A stretch of 19,209 bases of DNA from Spirochaeta sp. GTDB lineage: Bacteria > Spirochaetota > Spirochaetia > DSM-27196 > Alkalispirochaetaceae. Below, one piece after another: positions 8,972 through 16,461 of this stretch. Below the pieces are notes generated by a model. That model was not told the DNA's origin and did no database searches. It saw only the letters and a program-made list of their open reading frames with translations. The translations under genes were made by a program, and so were the position numbers. Location: contig JAQIBO010000133.1 of assembly GCA_027859055.1 (NCBI GenBank), positions 1 through 19,209 of the forward strand, written 5' to 3'. Position 1 is the first letter of the stretch, and each line of letters opens with the position of its first letter.

Positions 8972-9663
8972 ATGAATCGATTGCGATGATCGAACGGGTT
9001 ACCGCCGCCCTTGGTCCGTTATCGGAAGAAGTTGTCTTCGTTGGCGGCGCCGTTGTCCGTCTCCTCGTAACAGACCCGTCAATTACCGAGTTTCGCACTA
9101 CCGACGATGTCGACGTGATCGTGGAGATTACCTCCCGTGGTGCCTTCGCGGAGTTTGAAGACCAGTTGCGCGAGATTGGATTTCGGAACGTCACGTACCC
9201 TGGTGCCCCCCTGTGTCGCTGGGACGTAGACGGAACAATCGTCGATGTCATGCCGACCGAGGAACGGCTCCTTGGGTTCTCAAACCGTTGGTATCCCGAG
9301 GCAATTCGTACCGCCCACGCCGTCGCGCTGCCGTCGGGCACCTCAGTCCGCATCATTGACCCGGTTGTCTTCATCGCAACCAAACTGGAAGCGTTTAGCC
9401 AACGCGGAAACAACGATCCGATCGGGAGTCGCGACATCGAGGATGTCATCAGCGTGGTGGACGGACGACCAGACTTGCCGGAAGAGTTCCGAACCACGGC
9501 GGCGGAGGTACAGACGTTCATCCGCCAGACATTGACCACCCTTGTCACCACCGTTGGGTTCCGGAACGCGGTGCTTGGCTACCTGCCGCACGACCCCGTG
9601 GCTCAGCAGCGCTACACAACCATCATGCAGCGTTTTCAGACGATCACCCAGGAGCACCCATGA
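8968..9663 (+). CDS. Nucleotidyltransferase (AbiEii-like fold), possible toxin
   Basis: 231 aa from ATG 8968, with GAGGAGG upstream. Nucleotidyltransferase features are visible: FVGGAVVRLL (Gly26-Gly27), the metal site TDDVDV (Asp47 and Asp49), a third acidic position in IVDVMP (Asp93), and the AbiEii/DUF1814-style ATKLEAF and SRDIEDV pair (Lys139, Asp156, Asp159). Such enzymes transfer a nucleotide to tRNA or protein, and several act as abortive-infection toxins. The gene sits between a coupled winged-helix gene and the hsdM start (overlapping ATGA), inside what was a type I restriction operon. It is complete, with no lesions. Substrate and toxicity are inferred from family and context. Confidence 0.85.
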   Translation: MNESIAMIERVTAALGPLSEEVVFVGGAVVRLLVTDPSITEFRTTDDVDVIVEITSRGAFAEFEDQLREIGFRNVTYPGAPLCRWDVDGTIVDVMPTEERLLGFSNRWYPEAIRTAHAVALPSGTSVRIIDPVVFIATKLEAFSQRGNNDPIGSRDIEDVISVVDGRPDLPEEFRTTAAEVQTFIRQTLTTLVTTVGFRNAVLGYLPHDPVAQQRYTTIMQRFQTITQEHP

Positions 9664-9743
9664 TCACCACCACCATCAAGAGCATTCAGGACATCATGCG
9701 CCAGGACACCGGCGTCGACGGCGACGCCCAGCGTCTCAGCCAG
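9660..9743 (+). pseudogene. hsdM: 5' fragment of type I DNA methyltransferase gene
   Basis: ATG 9660 overlaps the preceding stop (ATGA) and has AGGAG just upstream. The first 28 residues, MITTTIKSIQDIMRQDTGVD followed by GDAQRLSQ, match the conserved N-terminus of HsdM methylase subunits. At 9744 similarity ends abruptly and the frame runs into transposon sequence, stopping after a few unrelated codons. The methylase domain and the hsdS specificity gene are absent from the window. The system therefore lacks modification as well as cleavage. Confidence 0.8.
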
Positions 9744-9873
9744 CCTCGGTCTCCCAGCGCTGAAGCGTCCTCACGGTGATTCCCAGGACTCGGCACGCGG
9801 GAGCTCGACGCGCTCCGCTGGTGACCGCCTCGCTGACCAGTGTCACCGCCGTCTGTCGATCCTCTGAGCTCAC
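9736..9873 (-). pseudogene. IS3-family OrfB, N-terminal remnant
   Basis: From GTG 9873 the frame encodes 45 residues, including DRQTAVTLVSEAVTSGARRA and CRVLGITVRTLQRW, the N-terminal part that precedes the DDE integrase domain in IS3 OrfB proteins. It ends after four or five further codons at the junction with the hsdM fragment. The whole catalytic domain is missing. Confidence 0.75.
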
Positions 9874-10360
9874 CTGTCGTCCTCGCTGTCCCCCCAGATA
9901 TCGCGGGCTTTTTTTTGAGCGTTAGAAGCGCAGCCGTCTCTGCCAGTGCCTTTTCCTTACGTCGCAGCTCTCTCTCGAGCTCCTTGATGCGCTGGTTCTT
10001 CGGATCCTTGCGATTCGGCTTTCTACCGAGCGCCTGAAGCATCTCCTCTCGCCATCGCTTGATGTCGACACTGTACAGGCCGCGCTCGCGCAGGAACCGC
10101 CCCTGGGCCTCCTCGTCCGGCAGTGCACCGTACTCCTGTACCGTCTTCAGCTTCTGCTCGGCTGGCCAGTTCTCAGGTCGCTTCTTGTTGCTCATCGTCG
10201 ATCTCCCTGGCTCTACGGTACCATACTGCCGCAGCCATCGGGAGAGCGTGGATTGCGGGACCCCCGTCTCCACCGACAGGGAACCGGCGTTCACACCGCC
10301 CGGTCCGCTCAACTTCTTAACCATTGCCTCTTTGAACGAGGCCGTGTACTCGTTACCCAT
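9870..10360 (-). CDS. IS3-family transposase OrfA
   Basis: ATG 10360 begins MGNEYTASFKEAMVKKLSGP, with a helix-turn-helix (GSLSVETGVPQSTLSRWLRQY), a second basic region and a C-terminal leucine-zipper-like stretch (ELERELRRKEKALAETAALL). The helix-turn-helix binds the IS ends and the zipper dimerises the protein. At an A8 run (minus strand, 9916-9909) the frame needs a -1 shift to give the expected ending KKKARDIWGDSEDD, with stop TGA 9872-9870. Without the shift the frame runs on to 9686 through unrelated sequence and into the hsdM fragment. Upstream TTG 10411 is a less likely start. Confidence 0.75.
9909..9916 (-). other. A8 slippery run in the IS transposase
   Basis: The coding strand reads CTC followed by eight A and then GCCC. 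A -1 slip, or one more A in an ancestral copy, restores the conserved KKKARDIWG ending of OrfA. IS3 elements use -1 frameshifting on A-rich runs near the end of orfA, so this may be programmed or a simple indel. Confidence 0.55.
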
Positions 10361-10547
10361 TCTCGTGGTCGTCCTTTGCGCCCTCTCACATCCCGGGTTT
10401 ACCCGGGGCAATACTGCGATGGGCTACGCGACAACAATCCTGACACAGGGGGAAACCGTCAATCTCAAATAGCCCGCTCACCGCGGCGTAGCAGGCAACC
10501 CGCCATCGGCGAAACTGCCGATCTGCGGAGCGTCCTATCATCCCGGA

Positions 10548-11729
10548 TTACGTTCCATCAAGGACCGTGCTCACCGTTTCGGTCAAGGTGAAGAGGGTGC
10601 ACACGTGGCCGGCGGAGCGCTCCTCCGTCCGGTCACCGCCGTATACCACGGCACCCTTCTGTCCCGGTTGAACATGGTCCCGAAAATACTGGATCCCGCG
10701 GAAATAATCCGACCGAAACGTGGCGGATGACTTGATCTCGATCGGCACTGACGTGTCCGCCTGCGACATCAGTACGTCCACCTCGTGGCCCTTGGCGTCC
10801 CGGAAAAACATGAGGTTGTGCCGGCGGAGGCGGTTGTAGCGGTACTTCACCAACTCGGTGATCGCCAGGTTCTCGAAAAGCGCGCCTCGCAAGGGGTGCG
10901 TCAGGATCTGCCCCTGATCCTCAATACCGATCAACCAGCTAGCCAGGCCCGGGTCGTAGAAATACAACTTGGGAGACTTGATCAACCGTTTGTTTATGTT
11001 GGCGTGAAAGGGAGGGAGACGAAAGAGAACATAAGACGCCTCGAGCAACGAAACCCACTCACCGGCGGTCTTATGACTGATCCCCGCATCGTCAGCAAGG
11101 CTGGAAAAATTAAGGATCTGGCCAATCCTCCCCGCGCACAAGGCAAGAAACCGCTGAAACTGAGCGAGATCCTTGATGTGCGAAAGCTGCCTCAGGTCGC
11201 GTTCGAGGTACGTCTCGACGTACGCCCCATACGCAACGGTGGGGTCAAGATCCTGATCCCATACCCGGGGATACATCCCGCGGAACAGGTACGTACCCGA
11301 GTCAGCGGGAAGGTTCGGTATCCCTTCACGGAGTTCGTCGATAGAAAACGGCAAGAGGCGGACGATAGCGGTCCGGCCGGCCAGGGATTGGGCGATCCGA
11401 TCCGAGGTCTGGAAGCTCCGGCTGCCGGCAAGGATGAACTGCCCGTTGTGGCGATGCTCGTCCACCAGAACCTGGATGCGAGAGGTGAGTTCCGGCACAC
11501 GCTGAAACTCATCAATAATCGCTCCATCGGGAATTGAGCGAAAAAACGCTACGGGATCTTCCGTTGCGAAAAGCCGCGTGTCCGGGTCCTCCAGATTGCG
11601 ATAGGCAAGATGCGGAAAGGCCGCTCGCGCAAGTGTGGTCTTGCCGCTCTACCGCGGTCCCGTGATCGTTACCACCGGGTACTGCTGAAAGAGGGTCGTA
11701 AGCTGCTCGGTCACGGCTCGCTCGATCAT
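10548..11729 (-). pseudogene. DUF4143/AAA_14-type ATPase with amber codon in Walker A
   Basis: From ATG 11729 the frame reads MIERAVTEQLTTLFQQYPVV then TITGPR, TAG (11651-11649), SGKTTLARAAF. Apart from this one codon it is open for 393 codons to TAA 10548. The Walker A is normally GPRQSGKTT, so the TAG replaces the usual Gln. Walker B follows (GAIIDEFQRVPEL), then sensor-like ILAGSRSFQ, then the DUF4143 region with a winged helix (AGISHKTAGEWVSLLEASYV) and a PD-(D/E)xK-like nuclease motif (GHEVDVLM and VPIEIKSS). The function of the family is poorly known; many lie in mobile or defence regions. No strong ribosome site precedes the start. A 13-bp inverted repeat lies just upstream. Re-initiation inside the gene would lose the P-loop. 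Confidence 0.88.
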
Positions 11730-11741
11730 ATCTCATGGCAA

Positions 11742-11780
11742 GGGGTGTAAATTGTACCTGTCAAGTTCAATTTACACCCC
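11742..11780. promoter_or_regulatory. Perfect 13-bp inverted repeat upstream of the ATPase gene
   Basis: GGGGTGTAAATTG (11742-11754) and CAATTTACACCCC (11768-11780) are exact reverse complements separated by 13 bases. The loop contains TTGACA on the minus strand (11764-11759), resembling a -35 box for the ATPase gene whose ATG is at 11729; no convincing -10 box was found at the right spacing. It also lies between the stop of the small membrane gene and the ATPase start. An operator or a hairpin is possible; the G/C ends with an A/T core and long loop favour a protein-binding operator. Confidence 0.55.
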
Positions 11781-11806
11781 CCCTCGGCTTCTGCGCTGGG
11801 TCGTTT

Positions 11807-12274
11807 CTATGCCCGGTCTCTGGCCTCATTCCCTTTCCCCGCGCCGGCATTGTCACCGGGTCCGACACGACGTTCGATAGACGACACCTTTTTCTGCATA
11901 TCGTTTACCCGAAATTCGATGGAATTGAGCACCCAGAACTGAAAGTGGTTGAACCGGTGCTGGCTGTGGATCATCCACACGATCTTCACCGATACCAACA
12001 GGACGCTGATCTCGATCGAGATGTACGCCGGGAGAAATTTTGTAGTGAGCTCCAGGGTAAACAGCGTAAGGATCGCGATCAGGAACACGATGTTTATCAC
12101 CATGTCCTTTTTGGAGTAGCTCCTCCCACCAATACGGCCAAGCATCGCCCGTATCCGATCGCGCTCCTTGTTGTATTCGTCAATTTCTGAGAGCACCTGG
12201 TCCCGCCGGTCCTGAAGATTCTGAATCATCTCCTCATCAACGCGGTCACTCGTTCGTTGCAGCTTTGGGCTCAT
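11807..12274 (-). CDS. Small membrane protein with coiled coil, function unknown
   Basis: 155 aa from ATG 12274, chosen because GGAGG lies eight bases upstream; a TTG at 12313 would add residues before it. The N-terminal 50 residues are highly charged and helical (SDRVDEEMIQNLQDRRDQVL and EIDEYNKERDRIRAML), probably a coiled coil. Two hydrophobic segments follow, MVINIVFLIAILTLFTL and ISIEISVLLVSVKIVWM, predicting two membrane helices, and then a second charged, helical tail. I recognise no family. The stop is TAG at 11809-11807. It lies between the degenerate reductase copy and the ATPase, all on the minus strand. Confidence 0.75.
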   Translation of the reverse strand: MSPKLQRTSDRVDEEMIQNLQDRRDQVLSEIDEYNKERDRIRAMLGRIGGRSYSKKDMVINIVFLIAILTLFTLELTTKFLPAYISIEISVLLVSVKIVWMIHSQHRFNHFQFWVLNSIEFRVNDMQKKVSSIERRVGPGDNAGAGKGNEARDRA

Positions 12275-12374
12275 CGGTAATGCCTCCAGGTACCTCAATT
12301 GTAACAGAGACAACCGGAGCCCGGGTAGGAAAGCGCATCCGCCGGACGGGAATAACGGCCGGTATCGCGACCGA

Positions 12375-13287
12375 TCAGCCCGCCTTCTGTTTCAACCGCG
12401 TTTCCGCTTCCAGTCCCGCTTCAGCGAGGAGATTCAGCTCGTCCCGGGTGAGGGTAATTTCAATAGCGCCGGCGTTTGACTGCGCCTGGGTGACGGAGCT
12501 TGCACCGGGAATCGCCACGATCATCTCTCCGTGGTACTGGGTGGTCCACGCAAGGGCGATCTGCGCGGGAGTCGCCGTGTGCCGCTCGGCCACTGTACGG
12601 AGTTCCCGGATCAGCGGTTCCGTTGCCGCCAGTCCCTCCGGTTTAAACCGTTTCATCCATTTTCGGGGCGCCGAGGGACGCAGCGCTGCGTCGGCCGTGG
12701 ACGGTGCCGCATCAAGAACGCCGTCCCGTTCTATTTCCCGATCTATCAGACTGAAGCGCATCTGATTGGATGCAAGCGGCAATCCCTCCACGGTCAGGCG
12801 GGCGTACGCTTTCCGCATCCTGTCGGTGTCGAAGTTGCTCACGCCGACTCCCCGGATCTTCCCCTGCCGAACCAGCTCACCCATCCGGGCAATCTGCTGC
12901 TCCACGCTGGAAAAACTGAACGGCTGGTGTATCTGGTGCAGATCTATCGCGATTCCGTCCAGGGCGCGGAGGCGTTGCGGAAACGTTTTCTGAATCGAAT
13001 CGGCAAACCGGAACGCGGGAAACCACTTGTCCGCCAGAACATACCGGTCATGCTCAATCCCGAGAGAACGGAGCGCCTCCGCCAGCGACTGCCCCGAGGC
13101 GCCGTTGCCGTAGACTTCCGCGGTATCAAACCAGTTGATGCCACCATCAAGGGTGATCCTGACGATTTCCCTCACCGTTTCCTACGGAATGGACGGCCAG
13201 TCCTTTGCCCCGGGAGAACTGCCAGCACCCCAGACCGATCGGCGTCACCTCGAGGTCCGTTTTTCCCAGTGAGTACGTCGTCCCCAT
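12375..13287 (-). pseudogene. Aldo/keto reductase, degenerate duplicate
   Basis: The start would be ATG 13287 with GGAGAGG upstream, giving MGTTYSLGKTDLEVTPIGLG, closely like the intact copy at 3712-4749. Three lesions are seen against that copy. A 14-bp deletion at about 13194-13201 leaves one CGGCCAGT where the intact gene has two (4642-4649 and 4656-4663). The codon equivalent to Gln40 is TAG (13184-13182). An in-frame loss of about 108 bp removes the segment holding YSPLAQGLLTGKF, part of the cofactor site; other small changes bring the net difference to 37 residues. The catalytic Asp, Tyr, Lys and His codons survive. Even the remaining open frame from 13175 lacks both the N-terminal strand and the cofactor loop, so I consider it non-functional. 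Confidence 0.9.
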
Positions 13288-13345
13288 CTTGTTTTACCTC
13301 TCCAGGGGAAGGTACGAAACGCGGCAGGCAACGACTACTTCCCGG
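12375..13345 (-). repeat. Direct repeat copy B (degenerate reductase plus leader)
   Basis: This is the partner of 3712-4810. Similarity extends beyond the coding region into the leader (shared GGTAC and CGACTAC blocks) and to the TGA context CCGATCAGCCCG at the 3' end. Orientation is the same as copy A. Confidence 0.85.
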
Positions 13346-13420
13346 AACAGCGCGCCCCGCTGTGTGTGATCCACCCCCGGCATCCTTGCATCGCCATCGC
13401 ACTTCGGCGACTATTGTGGC

Positions 13421-15064
13421 ATGGGAACCAATCGATCCCGGGAGGCTCGTTCCGGCGCCGCGACGTGGCGCATCGGGTTTATCCGCCTTGCCGAGATTTC
13501 CGCCGTCGCAATCACGCTGCTGATCATCCTCGCCCTGTTGCTTCCGATCCGGAATCTCCTGGAAGATCGGGATATCCACCGATTTGAGGCGGAAGCGGCC
13601 CTGGTTCAATCTGAAGTGGAAGACTTCTTTGAGATCCACCATCAGCTGGCTTCGCAGATTCCAAGCCGCACCCGGATACGCGAAGAACTGGTGCGCCTCC
13701 TGGATGGTGAAACCACTCTTGCGGACTACCGCGCCTTTACGGACCCGAAACTCGGTGATGCCGTCGCCGCCACGAAGGATATCATCGCGGCAATTCGTTA
13801 TGATCGGTCCGGACGGCGCGTTGGTTTTGCCAACCCTCTCGGTCTGCCCGCGCCGGATCACCTCCCCTCCGACAACACGCCGGGGTTGGATTCGGCGCCC
13901 CGCCCCGGTGGCGTTGTACACGACGGCAACGAATCGATTCGGTACTATTTCTATATCGTCTCCATATTTGACCCGGCGGCGGGACTGGTCGGATGGGATC
14001 TGGTTGCGTTGTCCCTTGAGTCGCTCCATACCCGCCTGGTGGAGACCGTTTCAAACGCACCGGTCGGACACATCGCGGTACGTCACCGGGATGTTCAGGA
14101 AGCGATACTGTCGGTCTCAGACGGTTCAGTGGCGATGCGCGGTGGCAAGCGTCCACCCGTCATTTCCCGCGAGCACGCTCTTTCCGAAGGGTGGATGCTA
14201 CAGGTCGCGGAAGCGCGGGCCGTCATCTTTGCAGATACGCGCCGCGAAATCTCCGTTTTCATTGGCGTGACCGCCGTATTGGGTGTGCTCCTGTTTCTGG
14301 TATCCCGATGGGCGGCAGTACTCCTTGAAGGGCGTAACGCCGCGGAACGGGCGGAACTGGAATCGATAGTCTCGGAACGGACCGCGCGACTTTCGGAGCT
14401 CCTTCGCGAGCGGGATGTGCTGCTCCGGGAAGTTCACCACAGAATTAAAAACGACATGTCAATGGTGCAATCGGTTCTATCTCTTCAACGGCACGAGGCA
14501 TCCACCGATGCGGAACAACGGGCGTTTGCGGATGCTGAAAGCCGGGTCGGTCTGATGTCGGAGATATACGATCTCCTGTACCGTTCGGATGACTTCGAAA
14601 CGGTCAGAATACAGCCGGTTCTGGCAAACCTTCTGCAAAGCGTTGTCAAATCACACAGCCTCGGAGAACCGGAAGTCGACGTGACGATCGATGTCGATGA
14701 TATTGTTCTGCCGCGGAGCGTCGCTGCTCACCTGGGCATGATCGCCAATGAACTGGTTATCAATGCGATTAAGTACGGGTGTGATCCGCGGGCGCCGCGA
14801 ATCGCCGTCGCGTTTCGGGGAACCGAAAGTGCCGCCACCGAGAAATACGTCCTTGAGGTCTCCGATAACGGTCCGGGGTTCCCGGAGGATGTAAAGGCGG
14901 GACGCACCGGTTTTGGTCTTGAGATGGTGAACGCCTTTATCCAGGAGCACGACGGCAGTATCACCTTCCCCGATGCGAGCTCGCGGGGTGACGAGGTCTT
15001 CCCGGGTACAATTCGCGTCTTGATGGCGATTCCCGAGCCTCCGATCAATGAGACCGGCCGATAG
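13421..15064 (+). CDS. Membrane sensor histidine kinase, HisKA_2 type
   Basis: 547 aa from ATG 13421; no strong ribosome site is visible. Layout: cytosolic basic start, membrane helix about 27-46, an extracytoplasmic sensor region of about 230 residues, a second membrane helix about 279-303, a coiled linker, then the HisKA_2 dimerisation domain with REVHHRIKNDMSMVQSVLSLQ-like sequence (phospho-acceptor at His339 or His340), and an ATPase domain with N-box NELVINAIKYG (Asn443), G1 DNGPGFP (Asp482) and G2 GFGLEMV. Kinases of this class sense an external signal and phosphorylate a response regulator; none is encoded next to it. It ends in TAG, 68 bases before the cyclase start, and is transcribed divergently from the degenerate reductase. 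Confidence 0.93.
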   Translation: MGTNRSREARSGAATWRIGFIRLAEISAVAITLLIILALLLPIRNLLEDRDIHRFEAEAALVQSEVEDFFEIHHQLASQIPSRTRIREELVRLLDGETTLADYRAFTDPKLGDAVAATKDIIAAIRYDRSGRRVGFANPLGLPAPDHLPSDNTPGLDSAPRPGGVVHDGNESIRYYFYIVSIFDPAAGLVGWDLVALSLESLHTRLVETVSNAPVGHIAVRHRDVQEAILSVSDGSVAMRGGKRPPVISREHALSEGWMLQVAEARAVIFADTRREISVFIGVTAVLGVLLFLVSRWAAVLLEGRNAAERAELESIVSERTARLSELLRERDVLLREVHHRIKNDMSMVQSVLSLQRHEASTDAEQRAFADAESRVGLMSEIYDLLYRSDDFETVRIQPVLANLLQSVVKSHSLGEPEVDVTIDVDDIVLPRSVAAHLGMIANELVINAIKYGCDPRAPRIAVAFRGTESAATEKYVLEVSDNGPGFPEDVKAGRTGFGLEMVNAFIQEHDGSITFPDASSRGDEVFPGTIRVLMAIPEPPINETGR

Positions 15065-15132
15065 GTTCCTCTGAAAGAACCACAACGTTGTTGTCCGGTG
15101 GTAAAAACGAGTCTCCTGCCGATAATCTCTGT

Positions 15133-16461
15133 ATGGAAACTCAGGAATTTCGCACCCTGTTCCACGCGGAAGCGGTGAAGGGTGAGAAGGCGGCCTATTT
15201 TCTTCGATGGGTGATCGTTCTCACTGTGTTGCCCGGGGCGATGCTGATGCTCGCGACAGGCCGGTACCTCGGCGCGGTGCCCTACTCCCTCGGCCTTGTC
15301 GGGGTGACGGTCCTCTACAACGTGGTGCTGACCGTACTCTACCGGAAGGGGCTCCTGGACACCCCGATAGTGAAGTATATCTCGGTCACTCTCGACATCT
15401 CGCTGATCACTTTCAATCACTTCATCACGTCGCTCTACGGGAGCCAACTCGCCGTCGCGACGTTCGCGACAATTCTCCTGTATCCGGTTCTCCTGCTGTA
15501 CGCGACACTGCGCCACGATCGCCGCCTCATTGTGTATGCAACGCTGTACACGATCGTCGTGTTCAACGTGGCCTACTTCGTCCGCTATCCCTACCTGGAC
15601 CCGGAGCTCGTCCAGCGCGTCGCGTCGGCGGACCCGATGGGGCAGCTTTACAAGTCGCTCTATATTGCCGTGTTCGGGTTTTCCCTGCTTCTGGTCCCGA
15701 AAACGATCCGCAGCCTGATCGGGCGACAGGCCGAACTTATGACCCAGCAGATGGAACAGACGATCCAGCTCAAACTTCACGAACAACGGGAAGCGCAACT
15801 CGTTGAAAGTCTGTACAAGTTCGTTTCCAAAGAGGTCGCCGAGAAGATGCTCCGTGACCCGTCGCTCCTTGCCGGGCGGACGGCGCATATCGCCGCGCTG
15901 TTTGTTGATATCCGCGGGTTCACCAGCTACTGCGCGACCAACCCACCGGACAAGATCCTCGATTTTCTCAACCGCTTCTATGAGGAGGTGGCCGACGCGA
16001 TCAAGCGCAACGGCGGGTTGATCAACAAGTACCTCGGCGACGCGGTCTTTGCGATCTTTGGAGCTCCCGACGACATGCAGGAGCCGGAGGTCCGCGCCCT
16101 GCAGGCGTGCATCGATGTACTCACCGGTGTGGATCGTGCGTACGACGAGTTCGCCGATTCCTTCGAAATAGACCTGAAGATCGGGATCGGGATCGACTCC
16201 GGCGACGCGCTGGTAGGAAACGTCGGATCCACCGACCGCATCGAATACACCGCCCTCGGCGATGTGGTGAATATGGCGTCGCGCTACGAGAAACTGAACA
16301 AACGATTTGAAACGCGTCTTCTCTTCTCTGACCCGGTGCGTTCCGCAATCGATGGCCGAATTACCGACTACGAGATTCGCTCCCTCGGGCGCCACGCCGT
16401 TCGTGGCACCAACGGAGAGCGGGAGTTCTACACCCTCGAGTCGATCGGAGCGCAACGGTGA
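15133..16461 (+). CDS. Membrane-anchored class III adenylate cyclase
   Basis: 442 aa from ATG 15133; a TTG at 15088 would add 15 unsupported residues. The N-terminal 195 residues hold about six hydrophobic helices (beginning WVIVLTVLPGAMLMLATGRY), followed by a helical linker and a class III cyclase domain (about 250-440). Metal-binding Asp259 is in LFVDIRGFT and Asp303 in INKYLGDAVFAIFG. Lys299 in NKYLGD and Thr373 in EYTALGD are consistent with adenine rather than guanine recognition. The transition-state residues are Asn380 and Arg384 in VVNMASR. It would make cAMP from ATP at the inner membrane. Its TGA overlaps the GTG start of the next gene, implying coupling. Adenylate over guanylate is a motif-based inference. 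Confidence 0.93.
   Translation: METQEFRTLFHAEAVKGEKAAYFLRWVIVLTVLPGAMLMLATGRYLGAVPYSLGLVGVTVLYNVVLTVLYRKGLLDTPIVKYISVTLDISLITFNHFITSLYGSQLAVATFATILLYPVLLLYATLRHDRRLIVYATLYTIVVFNVAYFVRYPYLDPELVQRVASADPMGQLYKSLYIAVFGFSLLLVPKTIRSLIGRQAELMTQQMEQTIQLKLHEQREAQLVESLYKFVSKEVAEKMLRDPSLLAGRTAHIAALFVDIRGFTSYCATNPPDKILDFLNRFYEEVADAIKRNGGLINKYLGDAVFAIFGAPDDMQEPEVRALQACIDVLTGVDRAYDEFADSFEIDLKIGIGIDSGDALVGNVGSTDRIEYTALGDVVNMASRYEKLNKRFETRLLFSDPVRSAIDGRITDYEIRSLGRHAVRGTNGEREFYTLESIGAQR

Larger units (their letters stand above)
9744..10461 (-). mobile_element. Truncated IS3-family insertion sequence
   Basis: The minus strand carries a complete-looking orfA and only about the first 45 codons of orfB before the element meets the hsdM fragment at 9744. 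The orfA-side end is uncertain: I place it near 10461, where the minus strand reads TGACGGTTTCCCCC, starting with the TG typical of IS3 ends. The other terminal repeat is lost with the rest of orfB, so the element cannot transpose by itself. No target duplication can be assessed, because one end is missing. Confidence 0.75.

Noticed and set aside
10462..10547. Continuation of hsdM on the far side of the IS remnant
   Set aside because: No frame in this short stretch resembles an HsdM or HsdS segment; it holds only a weak six-base stem and no gene.
11735..12190. 151-codon open frame on the plus strand
   Set aside because: It overlaps the small membrane gene on the other strand, which has a good ribosome site and plausible membrane helices, and it begins inside the palindrome.
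12531..13523. 330-codon open frame on the plus strand
   Set aside because: It is antisense to the degenerate reductase and continues into the start of the kinase in a different frame; no domain can be recognised.
2334..15064. Full reassignment of TAG to glutamine in this organism
   Set aside because: The intact kinase at 13421-15064 ends at TAG exactly where its ATPase domain ends, and readthrough would run into the cyclase leader in the wrong frame; the small membrane gene at 11807 also appears to end in TAG. Two of the three interrupted genes carry frameshifts as well.
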